Positions 1-27,500 of a DNA stretch of 60,000 nt are shown here, piece after piece. Source of the stretch: Bugula neritina (Eukaryota > Bryozoa > Gymnolaemata > Cheilostomatida > Bugulidae); assembly GCA_964035545.1 (NCBI GenBank), contig OZ037766.1, positions 30,615,274-30,675,273 on the forward strand. Reading direction: 5' to 3'. A model generated the notes under the pieces. That model did no database searches. It worked only from the letters and a program-made list of their open reading frames with translations, and was not told the DNA's origin. The translations under genes and the position numbers were made by a program. Position 1 is the first letter of the stretch, and each line of letters starts with the position of its first letter.

Positions 1-525
1 TCTGGTGCTAGTATGTTGGAGTTGGGTACAGTTCATTTAGTACACAAGTTGTCCCGTACACATCTTATAGGTTGTACACATCAATATAAACTATCTACAA
101 TACATATTTTTCTAATAATAATTCATCATTTGATGTATGAGTCAAAAAGTAACAATAGATTAATAGTAATATAAAATATTGATCAAAAGGAATATAAACC
201 CAAAAAATAAGAGCATTTTTAATAATCATATAAATTATAAAATCAATATTTGTATTAACGCATTTAAGTTCATCATAGTTATAATAGATTAATATAAAAC
301 ATTGGTCAATAAGTGACATAGCAAGTGTAACAGATACACGCTGGGATGCAATAAATAAGTAAACTAATATCATTCAAGTGGTTTTCCAGTGGATTAATTT
401 AATACCCATTTTGTATGAGAAATGGAGAGCAGTTTGTATACCAAACAACCAATTTGTATAGGAAACAACTGATGTACAAAACAATTTGGGCATGAAACGA
501 GAGTTACCCGTTAGAGTTATGTTAC

Positions 526-3500
526 CTATGCCAAAAATTTGCACTCGCTTAAGCACCAGACCAGGTGAATTTTCTCCAGCTACAATAATAAATTTTCTCA
601 TCAGTCTGTGTGGGTCACCATGGTTACATGTTACTATGGATTTGACTTCAGCTGGTCCACCTTGAAGTCTGCAGATGTCTGTATTTGGAAGAAGGTGGGG
701 AGGAGCACGTTGCAGTCTATCATGACTCAGAGAAGTCAAGTATGTTACATATTTTAACTCATAAGCTTCTATAACAACCAACAACTAATATATAACATTG
801 CTGACAGCAAGCAGTAAAATTTTGTTTATACAAAGATTAACTTCACTACAAAATAAATAGATATTATAGTTTATTTAAAAGCTTACAAGTGTATTTAGCA
901 TTTAATTTTAAAGTTACAAACTGAAAAAAGTTTTCTACTTTCAGTATCTTTTCAAAACACAAAATATAAATTTAATATTATCACATATACATATAGGCAT
1001 CCACAAGATTTCCGAGAGCTTGAACTGCAGTTTACTATTTAAACTTGGCTTAGTGTTTTCATAAATTAATCTAAGCAAAATAGGTCTTATTCTAACTTTA
1101 GCTCATTATGCTTATATTTATACAAAAATGGATTTTTTTAAAACATTTTTTTATAATTCGGTGTTCTAAGCTTTTTTAGCCAAGTTTCACAAAGACCTGT
1201 CTTGCTAGTTTAAAATGAGTTGCCATATTGGAGGACTCTTCTCGGACTTATTAACATACAATCAACTTACCTGGTATATTTAAACATTTTTTAGCATCTT
1301 TAGTAGTCCCTCTTTCAACTATAGCATAGTAAAACCTGATGCTCAGTCTAACAAACACTGACCAATACCCGTAACTCTCTCTTACTCCAATAAACACTTG
1401 ATCAGGATTGGAGTTGACAGCATTTTGTGAGCGAAATTTGATACCTTGTTTCTGGCATACACTTGAACTAAAACTGGAACTGCTAGCTTGATCTTGCCCT
1501 TCTGTAATTTAAAACATATTTTGAAACATTTAAATTGTTAATAATAAATTGTCCAATTTAAGCTAACTAGAATCATGTTTGGTTGAGTAGCAATACAAAA
1601 TAAATCGGTTATAGAATAATAAACTTGAGGACAATAGGAAAACAAAATACCTGGACATTTATCTACGCAGAATTTGTTTTTGATACTGTACTGTTTGTCA
1701 GGATGATCAACAAACTCATTAGAGACAATGTCATAAAACTTTTCAGAATGCCCTTGATTACAATTCTTAACACAACCACCAGATGGGAACGTATAGAAAT
1801 CTTCACAATTTTTAAACTACAACAATGAACAAAGTTATAAAAGTTTAGTATACATTACTTGAAAGTTTTTTTTGTAAATGAAACTTATCAAACGGTAAAA
1901 AGGTTATTTACTTTTATTAGCAAAGAAAACAAATTGTAATAAAAACGCTTAATCTCTCCTCAATACCTTAAGACATTGAAACCAATTTGATCCTGTACAT
2001 CCAGTAAGGCAGTTTTGGTGACAGCAATGATCTTTTGTTCTGAAGTAGCAACCAGTTGTGCAGTTGGAATGACAATTGGTGAAATCCAATTGACAACGGG
2101 TTGAACCTGGACCCCAGCAGTTGTTTCCAAAACAAGAAGTACCACAATTTTCTTCAAAATGAATAGTAAACTTGAATAAAATGAAAAGTAAATAAAGAAC
2201 TACTTCTGCTATGCTCTAAGAACTGTATATCTATATTATATTTTTATCAGATTAGAATATGCTTATGATAGCAACATAAATTCAATACGTGTTATTTGAT
2301 TAAGCTCCTAATTTTATTTACTATATGTGTTTTTGTTTGCTATATATATGCAAATTGGTAATAAGCCAGTTATAGCACACTATTTGGTACCTATAATGTG
2401 TATAACCATATATATTGTATATATGTACTCTTATACTTTTTGTGTGACATTTCTGGCTTCTTTGATAGAGCCAAAAGCTTAAGCAGTATAGCCTAAAATT
2501 AGAAAAGCTGTTCATTATAAGCATGTTGAAGCATTTTACCTGCGCGACATGCTTGATTTTTTAAACCAAAGTATGCATAAGATACAGTGCCGGCAGTGAT
2601 AACCTTTGACCAATCTATTTTCTCTTCATAGCAATCATTAACCGTAAGCTGAATGCTTCCTTTGGCGACCTCTAGAAAAAACCAACTAAACATTTTTTGT
2701 ATATAAAAATCAAGATTTACAACAAAAGCTAATTATACTACTTACTATAGCTATATACTGCTTGTAAAACAATTAGTTATAATATAAACCAAGTAGTCAA
2801 TTTTTTGTCTACTGGTTCCAGCTTAGAATAAAAGTTTCATATTGTTAGTCATAAGCTAAGCTGAAACTTGACACTCATTACTTCAACTAGCTTATATATA
2901 ATTTGAGTTCAAACTTTACAATTAATATTTAGTCAATTTGACTGCAAGCTCTTACACAAGTTAGTTTGATGAATAATAAAACTGAACTCTATCATGCTCA
3001 ACTACAATCTTACAGCAAGCAGATTCTTAGCTTTTATTATGTTATAATACGTTATCTATAGTATAGTATGCTATTACGTTGTATTTGTATATGTAATGCA
3101 TTATATTATATATAATGATATGGCATACGTAATATAATAGTTATAATAAAATGTATTGAAGAGGGATATATTATATTGTAGTATATACTACAAAATAATA
3201 TATCTCTTTTCAATATATTTCAATATAATTTTTATATTAAGTATACCATATCATTTTATATTGCATTATATAATAACCTATCTTATATTAAAATGAAGGT
3301 TATTACTGAAATTGATTCATTGATTTATTGTTATGACTGCACATAAATGGTGCCCTATAAACTATTATCAACAATTAACTTCGTGAGGTTAAACTATACA
3401 GCCTTTCAACAAAAGTTTTAGATTGAATTCACTTAGTATACAATGAAAGTAACCGGTGACTATAAAAGGCACCTTTCATTATAGTAAGTTTCATGAACAC

Positions 3501-3960
3501 TAGAAATTATATTTGTGATGGTTTATTTTCTGATTTGAAATGGGAGAGCAGAAGAGAGATAAGGATCTCTTTTATTCAATGTACTTACTTCTAAGGTTTT
3601 GCAGTCCAATTCCTTCAAGAGTTTTGTGACTGGAGTAATCTAACTCTAAACCAACTCTACCGTTGTATAAGGTTTTACCGCCAATTGTGTTGAGATTAGG
3701 GAAGACGGGTGGTATATTTTTTGGATCTGAATTGGTGGAATGGGAAATGATGGCTACGTATCCAGAAACATCAGTTATCAATTTAAGATGGTTAACCAGT
3801 TTTCCATACACAGAAGGGTTGAGCTCAATATGTACGTTTCCTGTGATGTACTTACACTGGTAATACAGACGACTGTAGTAATGCAGCAGTTGGTTACCTG
3901 AATACTCCTTCTCTACACTTCTGTCTTCTGATTGGCCCTCACACACTTGGTCTAGAAGTT
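526..3960 (-). CDS. Copy 1: ErbB-ectodomain-like receptor with inserted galactose-binding domain (5' exon uncertain, 3' part off window)
   Basis: Six exons are supported: 3589-3960 and 2540-2671 (receptor L1 domain), 1967-2151 and 1651-1816 (CR1, furin-like, paired cysteines), and 1271-1501 and 526-768 (first galactose-binding-like domain, ending in the motif GLVLKRVQIFGIG). Phases are compatible across all junctions and match the other four copies. The next exon (second galactose-binding domain) would lie left of base 1. This is the most divergent copy: its L1 exon is 372 nt against 399-402 nt in copies 2-4, and it shares few L1 residues beyond the framework. Its first exon is not clear (see 4339-4404). 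From the ErbB fold the product should be a membrane receptor ectodomain. The ligand is unknown, and the tail cannot be seen. It could be a pseudogene if no intact signal exon exists, but the six visible exons have no stop or frameshift. Confidence 0.8.
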
Positions 3961-3998
3961 CTACAAATTACCAACTCTTTTATAAACAAACTATAATA

Positions 3999-4182
3999 GA
4001 GCAGCCGGTTTAGGAGTTAGAAAGTTTGCCTCGTAAACACGAGGTCATTGGTGATGTTAAGAAGTGCATCCAGACATAATTGCTTCTGTGCCTCATTTAG
4101 ATAAGTTTTTAGCCTGCTTTAACAAAAACTCTTTCTATCAGAGATTTCTCACAAAGATAGTGAAGATAAAGTTTTGTGAGTT
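3999..4182 (+). mobile_element. tRNA-derived SINE, degraded copy
   Basis: Starts with a tRNA-like head (agcagccggtttaggagtta) followed by the family body (attggtgatgttaagaagtg, then a tract containing cataattgcttctgtgcctc). It matches the better copies at 16968 and 34253. It lies about 40 bases upstream of the acceptor of the copy 1 L1 exon, so it sits inside the presumed first intron. Confidence 0.8.
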
Positions 4183-4338
4183 TTTTTACAAACAAACGAT
4201 AACCAAAGTGAAGTCATCTAAGTTTTTTTAGTCTTGCTTCTATACTTTTTAAGAACAGCAAAATAATATATAAAAGAGCAAATGTTTGGTTAAAAAACTA
4301 AGTGTTAACTATATCAAACCCTTATCTTTGAAAAATCT

Positions 4339-4404
4339 TCAGCGTTGGCCATAAGTAAACCAAAGAATAGTAATTGCTAATAATAAATAACATGAAAAAT
4401 TCAT
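4339..4404 (-). other. Candidate signal-peptide exon of copy 1, interrupted by TGA
   Basis: A short reading frame starts MNFSCYLLLAITILW, a good signal-peptide core. It lies 380 bases upstream of the copy 1 L1 exon, about where copies 2-4 have their signal exon (445-940 bases). The frame meets TGA after 21 codons. Reading past that TGA, a GT donor near 4317 would give the phase needed to join the L1 exon. Either the first exon is broken, or the real one is elsewhere and this is chance. Confidence 0.3.
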
Positions 4405-6114
4405 CAGCTGTCCTTTTTATAACCAATTTTAATATTACAGTTTATAACACATTTTAAAGCTTTTTTGCTGTAATTTTTTATTAACAGAATTTTTTATTTT
4501 CTTTTTCAACAAATCGAACAACTTTTAATTAGTTTTAAATTTTTACTCTATTATAGACCTAAATACATGCATATATTTTAATTTATACTTTCCTGATATA
4601 ATAGCCGGTACTTCTATTGTTTGTTAGTCCGGAATGCATTTTCATGACACTTTCTTATTTAGAAACATTATTTTGCATTAAATAGTCATCTTATTAGTAC
4701 CGCATAAATCATTTACATTGTGCGAGAATGAAGGCTATGAACTCTTCATAACTCTTCATCGTGTCAACATAAAAGCAGATGCTTTATTTGCATAGCTAAA
4801 TTAAAGGTTCTATATGTACCACACAGCTCAACAATGCGAGGCGATTATTTCATGACAGAAAACATTTTTCTAATTCTGATAGAGAAGATAGTTTTTTCCA
4901 AAATATTTTTAGACAACAATAAGGGATAAAAATTTGTGACAAAGTGTTTTGGTAAGACAACTACTCGAATAAATTGACAAAAGCTTTTAGAAAAAAATAT
5001 ACTGGTTGCCACGAAATTATTAACAAGCTCTCAGATGCATGATTAAAGTACTGGTAAAGAATTTTATGTCTGGGTTCTTCAAGTGTTTTTCAAATATATA
5101 GTAAGAAAAAGAAAATTATACGTGATGGAGTAATTTAAGCATTGTAAATCTAAAGACAGCATAAAAACCACTTAAAGATCTGTGTTATAACTAACCAAAG
5201 CGTACAAATACTTTGTCATTGAATCAGTATTAATTATGTTCTAAAGTACATTAAATGCAATTTTAAAGCATATAATCAATAAAATAACTATACTATTGAG
5301 TATTGAGATATTGTAATATTTGAATAGTTTCAATAGGATGCTTATGAACTAAATTATCTAACTGATAACTTTTACAGCTTCTTATTGGTTTAATATTAAT
5401 CAATAAACCAACCAGAAAGTTGCTGACATTCTATTGTAGAGTACGATACCAAGCAAATCATTATGCAAACCTTTGCTGTTAATAAGAACATTGCAAATAT
5501 TTTTTTCTCTCCTTTATTAACTGATTTTGCTCTCCTATCAACAATGATCATTTCTTACTATTTTAATTTTAGTACATTGTTGCTGTATAGAAATGTGTTA
5601 AGGCATTAATATCTATGAATGCAACCATCACTTTTTATTCAGTGTGATTGGCCTGGATAATTTAATTCATTTTGCAAATTTATTATATCAACACTAAAAG
5701 TTTGTGAAAACAAAAAACACACAAAAACTTTCGGTCGAATGTAATTGAAATATACTTCGAAAACACATCAGTTTCTAAACTGTGGATATTTCATAATTTT
5801 AGTCATGTAGCAATTAAAAATTTTACTTTAACTTTGTTTGTGTTAGTAACTGAAGGTCATCTGAGGGTCAACTGCTAAAACTGAAAATTTTTAAGCTATA
5901 CTCTGCAGTGTTCTAAAAGGCTGCAGTCAGTTTGAAAAACTTTTTTTCAACAGGTGAGTTTTTGTAAATCTTCAAAAGAGTGAGTTTAGGGTTGTAAAAG
6001 CACTTTTGAGATTTAAGTATCTGTATGTTGGATCGATTGAGAATTGAATTCTGTGAAACAGTCAAGAATATTTGATCAGTTTAATCACTTTAATATAGGA
6101 TTTGGTGGTTGAAC
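4405..6114. other. Intergenic gap between copy 2 and copy 1
   Basis: AT-rich sequence between the stop codon of copy 2 (6115) and the candidate first exon of copy 1. The part near 6115 must contain the 3' UTR of copy 2. I found no coding exon, no copy of the TATA-containing block shared by copies 2-4, and no kinase-like sequence. Confidence 0.6.
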
Positions 6115-20371
<14,257 letters not shown>

Positions 20372-20460
20372 TGTGGTATTAGTCTGATTAGTTTAATATA
20401 CTTATAGTAGCAGTATGTTATAGGGAGTTTACATTGGGGGCAACAATTACTTCTAACTTT
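20372..20460 (-). promoter_or_regulatory. Conserved TATA-containing 5' block of copy 2
   Basis: About 90 bases upstream of the ATG are strongly conserved with 33348-33435 and 47079-47175. The block contains TATAAGTATA at 20397-20406 (minus strand), 26 bases from the ATG, and further up gccccc flanked by aattgtt and caatgtaaact. With a TATA box so close, the 5' UTR would be only a few bases unless transcription starts elsewhere. Confidence 0.6.
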
Positions 20461-20544
20461 TTAAGCATTTTATAATATATTAATACACAATCTGACTATG
20501 GTATAATATTGTTACAAAATCTGGCAACAAACTTTTCAGCGGCA

Positions 20545-21050
20545 TATGCAAGCAGGTGAGAAATATAGCTGTTGACATGTGCAAGCAGGTGGATAAACTG
20601 CTGTAGTATGAGTAATATACGTATAGCTGTTGACATGTGTATATACAGGTAGATATAGTGTTGTATAGTATGAGTAATATACATATATAGCTGTTGACAT
20701 ATGCAAGCCTGTGAGAAGTATAGCTGTTGACATGTGCAAGCAGGTGGATAAACTGCTGTAGTATGAGTAATGTACATTGCTGTTGACATGTGTATAGGCA
20801 GGTTGACATATATACTGTGTATATAGTATGAGTAATATACGTTGCTGTTGGCATGTACAAGCAGGTGGATATACTGCTGTAGTATGAGTAATATACATAG
20901 CTGTTGGCATGTGTAAGCAGGTGGATAAACTGCTGTACTATAAGTAATATTATAGCTGTTGACATGTGTACGCAGGTGGATATACTGTTGTAGTATATAA
21001 GTAATATACATAGCTGTTGACATGTGTAAGCAGGCTGACATGCTATGATT
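20545..21050. repeat. Minisatellite of about 57 bp units, nine copies
   Basis: Each unit has the form tagctgttgacatgtgcaag, then caggtggata, then actgctgtagtatgagtaat, then atac. Units vary between about 33 and 66 bases. The array starts about 175 bases upstream of the copy 2 start codon. Open frames across it are artefacts. Confidence 0.93.
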
Positions 21051-21104
21051 GCAAGGCATATATGTATGTACTACTTTTAGGCCTGCCAGTCTCAGTTACA
21101 AATT

Positions 21105-21184
21105 AAGTCAATATGTGTCACTCCAAGTCAATATGTGTGACTCCAAGTCAATATGTGTGACTCCAAGTCAATATGTGTCACTCC
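21105..21184. repeat. 20-bp tandem repeat, four copies
   Basis: Unit aagtcaatatgtgtcactcc, with single-base changes (tcactcc or gactcc) between copies. In the intergenic gap between copies 3 and 2. Confidence 0.93.
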
Positions 21185-21990
21185 AGCTCTCATGGAAATA
21201 TTTAGCAAAAAAAATTTAAAAAAAATTTAATATAAAGTGTATGCTGCTATTACAATAGTAATTATCAAATAAACTGCAGGTTTGCAATTCCGGTAAAGAG
21301 CTGTGGGTGTTTATGCACATGCAGTGCACGTTAAAAGAGCTTCTTAAACTTTAATAATAATGAAATATTTATGTAATATGAAGTCATAGTTAAAAAAAAC
21401 CTGTCTACCGATATATTCAGTACTCTGCTTGAATTTAACTTTTATTCCTAATATTTTTCCGTTTTTATCACTTGCTACACAAAGTTTTCAATAAAATATT
21501 GTTTAATTTATTCCCATTTTTGTATATAGATCTTGCATAACATTTTTCAAAAAATATTTACTTTTACAAACACTGTTTATAATTAAATTGTATATATATA
21601 CTAAAATAACACATCTATTCATATTAATATTATTTAAAAGTTTAAATCAATGTCAAAATGGAGACTGTGAACGAATGGACACATAGTTATAAAGTTGAAC
21701 TTGTTATGTCAGTTAAACTGCCCATAATATAAGTAGAAAAATTATAGCAATATCTTTTCACTGACTTTTGATTGAGGTCAGGTTGGTCAACTGACATTGT
21801 TGGGCTATACTTCATAGTGCTTCTAAAAAGCTGTTGTCGTGTTAAAAATATTTTATTATTATTCAAATATTTTGAAACTATTCATTAATATTATCAATTA
21901 AGATTACATTACATTAAATAGGAGCTGTTGATGGTAAAGCATGAGTTATTTGTTTGAGAATTACACTCTGTGATATAAAAAAGTTTTCAA
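21185..21990. other. Remainder of the intergenic gap between copies 3 and 2
   Basis: AT-rich sequence with the presumed 3' UTR of copy 3 at the right side. No exon, SINE or structured repeat is visible. Confidence 0.6.
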
Positions 21991-22956
21991 TCACTTTGAT
22001 GGAAAGTTTTCCCGCATTTTGACTAAACTAGGTGTTGTTAAGTTGCTTGTTGACCCCATAAATATTTTTTGTGGTACTGGTGGAGCGTAGTAGTCAGAAT
22101 TATTTTGTGTTGCAATAGTCACTTTAGAAACTGAATAATCTGTTGGCTTAATAAATTTTCTTGGTGAAAATACTGGAGTGTAATATTCAGAAATATTCTG
22201 TGCAGCAGTAGTTGACTGGAAGGTGGTACTCTTTGTTGGCATCATAAACGTCTTTGGTGGAACTGGTGGAGTGTGGTAGTTGGGATTGCTTTGCGATGCA
22301 ATAGCCACTTCGGGAATAGAACTATATGTTGGTTCTCTAACTATATTCGATAGAGCTGGTTGAGTGTTGTAGACAGTTGGTTTGGAAATAGAACTGTATG
22401 CTGCTTCCCTAAATAAATTTGATAAAGCTGGTTGGGTGAGGAAGACAGCCGGTTTGGAGGTTGAACTGTATGTTGGTTCCCTAACTAAATTTGATAAAGC
22501 TGGTTGGATGTGAGAGTTGGGATTGCCTTGTGGGGCAATAGTTTCCTCAGCAATTGAGCTGTATGTTGGTTCTCTAACTATGTTTGATAGAGCTGGTGGG
22601 TTTTGGTAGTTACGATTATCTTGTGCTGTAATTGTCTGCTTGGGGATATCTGTTTGTTCTATTAATGTGGGCTCTGTCATTTTAAGATATTTCTGGTCAA
22701 CATTTGCTGGAAGTTTCGGTTCGCCGTTAGAGTTATGAAAATTATTTGAAAAGTATTTTTCAGTCTTGGGTATCATATTTGTACGAGCAGGTGCTGCTGA
22801 AATTGGCCTACTGCAACCTGAAGTTTCATAACTCCTAGGTACAGTAATAGTGTCAAGGTCAACTCTTTTTCTGATTGGTCTACCAGGCTTTATTGGAGCT
22901 GACTTTCTTGTTCTATTTACTTTTATTATTCCAGACTTGAAACCAATAATTGCTGT
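21991..22956 (-). other. Copy 3 cytoplasmic-tail exon with tyrosine and proline repeats
   Basis: Encodes 321 residues. It begins [18 protein letters not shown] (end of helix and basic anchor), then a segment [14 protein letters not shown] shared in outline with the short tails of copies 4 and 5. Six or seven repeats follow, of the type PTYSSI then KPTV then [10 protein letters not shown]. The last three change to [19 protein letters not shown] and [10 protein letters not shown] count four YxxP sites (YQNP, YHTP, YYTP, YYAP) and two PxxPxK sites (PPVPPK, PPVPQK), the class II SH3 ligand pattern. Stop TGA is at 21991-21993. Confidence 0.8.
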
Positions 22957-24474
22957 CTGTCAATAAAAAAATCTTTGAAATAACTTTATTTCTATATATT
23001 TCTTTTAAAACTTTAGTCAGTGGATTTTGCATTTATGATTTAACATCATGGAGTGTTTTACTTTCACAAAAATTTTGAGAAAAAATTACCAGGCCTAATT
23101 GGTTGAGAAAAATTATTTGCTCAATACGTAATTAATTAAACTACAATATCATAATATTTCTTTGATTAAAATAAATCTAGATTTAATTTTTTTCTACATA
23201 TAACTCATATACTAACAACATACTATGATAAGTTTATCACAATTTAACTTACATCATTCTTGTATATTAATTTGAAGCATTTTTTTATTTAGAATTTTGC
23301 AAATGGCAGAATGGCAAATTTCTTCCAATTTAATTTAGAATCAATAATAATTGTGCTGTGTTTAACAGATGCAGTAATATTAAGCGTAGTAACGTCAATA
23401 GTTATGAAAAAGTCAACCCCAGTGTCTAACTTTTTGCTAGTATAAAAGAAGCAAATTCGATTTTGTTTGAGTACTACAATATGCTTAATTTATAACTTAT
23501 AAAAAATAAAACTAAGAATAATAAACAATTTGCAAATCATGCAAAGTCCAGATTCATACATGCTGTGGCTAAGAAAAATAATCAACATTGATGGCTAAAA
23601 AGAATTATAGCTCTGTTTTTCTATAATTGCAATTGAAGTCTGTTAGTTGTTTGTCAAGTAATATAAATAAATGGTTATAGGAACTTACCCCCATTATTAA
23701 AACAACAACCATAATGGCGAATATAAGCACCACCACTATTTCACTTTGACTTTGATCATTAGGTTTCAAAGTGCTTTGTGCTTCTTGTCTATTTCTTTTA
23801 CCACCACTAGAGCTAGATGTCAAAGTGGCTGTTGTAGTTGTACTACTGGTAGAGCTAGATGTCAGAGTGGTTTGAGGTAGCAGTGCATTGGTCGTACTAC
23901 TACTACTAGAGCTAGATCTCAAAGTAGTTTGAAGGACTGATTTCGTTACTGTATCAGTGCCAGATCTGGATATTAAATTGGTTTGGATTTGTGTTCCAGT
24001 TTTTGTACCACTATTAGAAGTAGATCTCAAAGTGGTTTGGAGGACAGGTCCATTTGTTGTACTAGTACCAGAACCTGGTGTCAAGATGCTTTGGGGCTCG
24101 AACTTATTAGTTTGATTATTTTCAGTTGCTGTCAAAAATTAAATAGCTTAAAATAATTAAACTAGTTTATGTTTTGTGTTTGTATTACAATTTTTTAAGC
24201 TAGTTAAAAATGTTGCTTGTTGGCAAGATTCATTCCTTGAAAAAACATAAAATTGAAACACGTTGAATGGTTACAAAAGTTTATTCCTTACCTGGTACAC
24301 CCAGGTGAATGGGTGGATACCAGGACATGACTCCATATGATGAAGAATTTACCAGAAGGACTACACTGTACACCATTCCTCTAATAAGTCCATAGGTCGG
24401 TGATGTTAAATCTACTAAGCTCTGGTCTGTGTAATAAATAGGGCAAGTAGATTGTAGTTTGAGCATTGTGTGTG

Positions 24475-24546
<72 letters not shown>

Positions 24547-27500
24547 TGTGTGTGTTTTATTTTCATCATAATACAGTGTTTTACAACTAGCATAAGTTAC
24601 AAGAGCAGACAAACAATTAGAAAGGAAACATAGTAACAAATAACAGTATATAAAACATAAAGCTGTCGGAAGTGATGATGAGGCCCAGTGCGAAATAGCA
24701 TGGCTAGTGGTACGCGGGCCCACATATGACAATGTTTTGAATAAGTTTATTATCTTTTAATCTCTGCTGTTCTTGAATGTGGCAACACTTATAGATACTT
24801 TGCAGCATATTTCATAAAACAATTTACAACAGAGTTTCTGTGTAACTCGAACGTTAAAAGGTAGAATATACATGTGCTTATAGTAATGATTGACTACTGC
24901 TCAAAGCTCCATAACTTGTCATCTTTTGCTTTCTAAAAGATTCTTTATGAAGTTGATATTTTTTAACTTACCCGCTTCTTCTTTAAACAAATTGTATTTT
25001 GCATCAGTGTAACTTTTTATGTAGAGAGGAAAACTCTGAATATGTTTTTCTATTTCCGGGACATCTTTATTAAACTCAAGCGTCCATGAAAAGTTTGCTT
25101 TTCCATCATAAGAAAGAAATAGTGAGTACAGTGATCTTTCTTTCTCTCTTTAAATTATAATCTATATGGATTATTTGTTATAACAATTTGAATTTAGCAA
25201 AGCCTTTAGAATACTGATCTAATTTATGTTATAAATGTTTACATCAGAGAGAAATAAAGATATTAGTGAGAATTAATAATCTGAAGCACAACTCACTGAA
25301 TAGTACAACCATTAGGTACACAGGCTAAACATATCTTGTTGATATTATCTGGTACAGTGTTGTCTGGACAAGTCTGGACACATTTATTTCTTAATCTGTA
25401 GTTCTTACACTGGTTACACTCTGTGTCTAACTGAAAACACAAAGTTACTGTGAACAAGCTAAATAATGTATATAGTGATTTTCCGAAACAATTATAAAGC
25501 ACAGTAGTTGTTTTTCCAATACAAATTTACCAATAAAAATGATGATAGACTTTGGAATCTACAATATTTTAAAAAACTTTATCAGTTAGGACAGAATATT
25601 AAAATTAGAAAAATATTTTACTCAAAAATCATATCTTATCGTACTAGCACCATTTCACATAATACTTTATTGTTTTTGGTGTATCTAATGTTATATTATG
25701 AACATTATAATTCTGGCTTTGATTATATTACGTAGTTTAACAAAAATTTTATAAAATATGGCCATGTTCTGAACCTATTCCTTAATATTTCTCCACTTCA
25801 TTTATTTCAACTAAAAAACTAAATTTATTAAAAGAGTAGCTGGTATGTCTTTAGGTATATATAGCTATTAGGAATTGGCACACAATGTCGCTATATACAA
25901 ATATTCATCCATGCACTCTAAATACCTGTGGAATACAGAGACACAAATGTCAAGGTGCTATTTAAAACCCAAGTTTACGAACTTACACTACCAAAACAAC
26001 CTCCTGCACACTGACTGTGACAGCTGATACATTTGTTTGTCTTTGTATGAAGATATAGAGGTGGGTCACAAGTGGAAACACACGTGTTGTTTAACTGATA
26101 GCCTCCTGTGCACATCCTACAAGCTGAATCAGCATGTGGGGGGCATCTGTTACACGCCCCGACTCTATTCTTGCATCCAAATTGACACAATGGATTACAT
26201 GTTGGGCGTGAACCTGTAATTACAAGTGTGGCAACATAAAACTGTGACAGAATTTTTCTCTGAGGTTTCAAACTTTAAGACAAAACTTTGTAAAGTATTT
26301 TGTTAACTAAATATCAAGTAATAAAAAAAATGTTTTTAAAACCAATTGCTTTTCTGCACATTTAAAAATAAAATCATATGGGAGTAAAACATTATTTAAA
26401 AATTCCTAGGGTAGTTCTTATAAAAGATAAACCAATAAATCGTCGTTGAATACCCCCACAATTGTCCGAGCTAATGATTATTTTGTTTGTAGCTGAATTG
26501 GTAATGTGTTTCAGAAGGTTTTCTGTCTCAGTTACTGTTATAGAACAAGTTTTATGTATTTTTATGTATACGGGACCATTAGTTCTCTCTAGACTATCAA
26601 ATCCAAGATAATCCATATTAGGTACTTGCAAGGCCAAAGAGTAATCTCTGTAAAAGTATAACTCAGGTTGCTAGATTCAAGTCACGGTTTATAGTGACTG
26701 GGGTATCATCAATAATAATGCATATAATACGTCAATATAGTTGTGAATGTATTGCAACACATTTATTATACTTTGCAAACTTTCACATTGTCTGTTATTT
26801 AAGATATACAAAATCATCAACTGAAATAAAATTTATAAATTGTGAAAATCTTTTACAAAACTTCTCTATTAGTAACAATAAGCTGCGTTCAACCAATCAA
26901 CTTATTAAAATTTGCAAGCTTTTCAATTTTTTAACAAAATAATTTGAGTGAGAAATCTTCTATCATAATTATTAGCCTTCGAGTTCAATTGTTCTGTAAA
27001 GTTGTGGCTATATCTTAATTGGAATGTTTAATTTGTGAGGTTTATTGTTTTTAAAAAAATTTATAAATCAGAAATAAAGAAAATTTAAGACAAGTTCTAA
27101 CCTATAAGCTACTATTTGCTTTAAGAAAATAATAAAACAGCTTTTTTAATAAAACTAAAAACAAAGTAACTGTAGGAAAAAGGTAAGTTACGTATCTACT
27201 TTTACCTTTGGCAGACATCTCTATTTCTAATATCTCTGCAGTAAGTGGTGTCCCTGAAATCCCCTTCCCCACCAACAACCTTTAACCTTCCCCAAAATTT
27301 AGCCAGATCTTTATAGCCAGGGTAAAAAAGCCTCAGTACCACAGACCCAGTGATGTGCTCTATGTGTTTTGTTACTGCACTTATAGCAGAATGATGAGCC
27401 ACTGTAAGGCAAAATTCAATATGTACAACAAAGTTACGTTGGTATTATATTACCCTATCACAATTTAAATAAATTCGAAGTAATTAATGTATGCATCAGA

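Noticed and set aside
20480-21059. Minus-strand frames of 120-190 codons upstream of copy 2
   Set aside because: They translate the 57-bp minisatellite in three frames and have no counterpart in the other genes.
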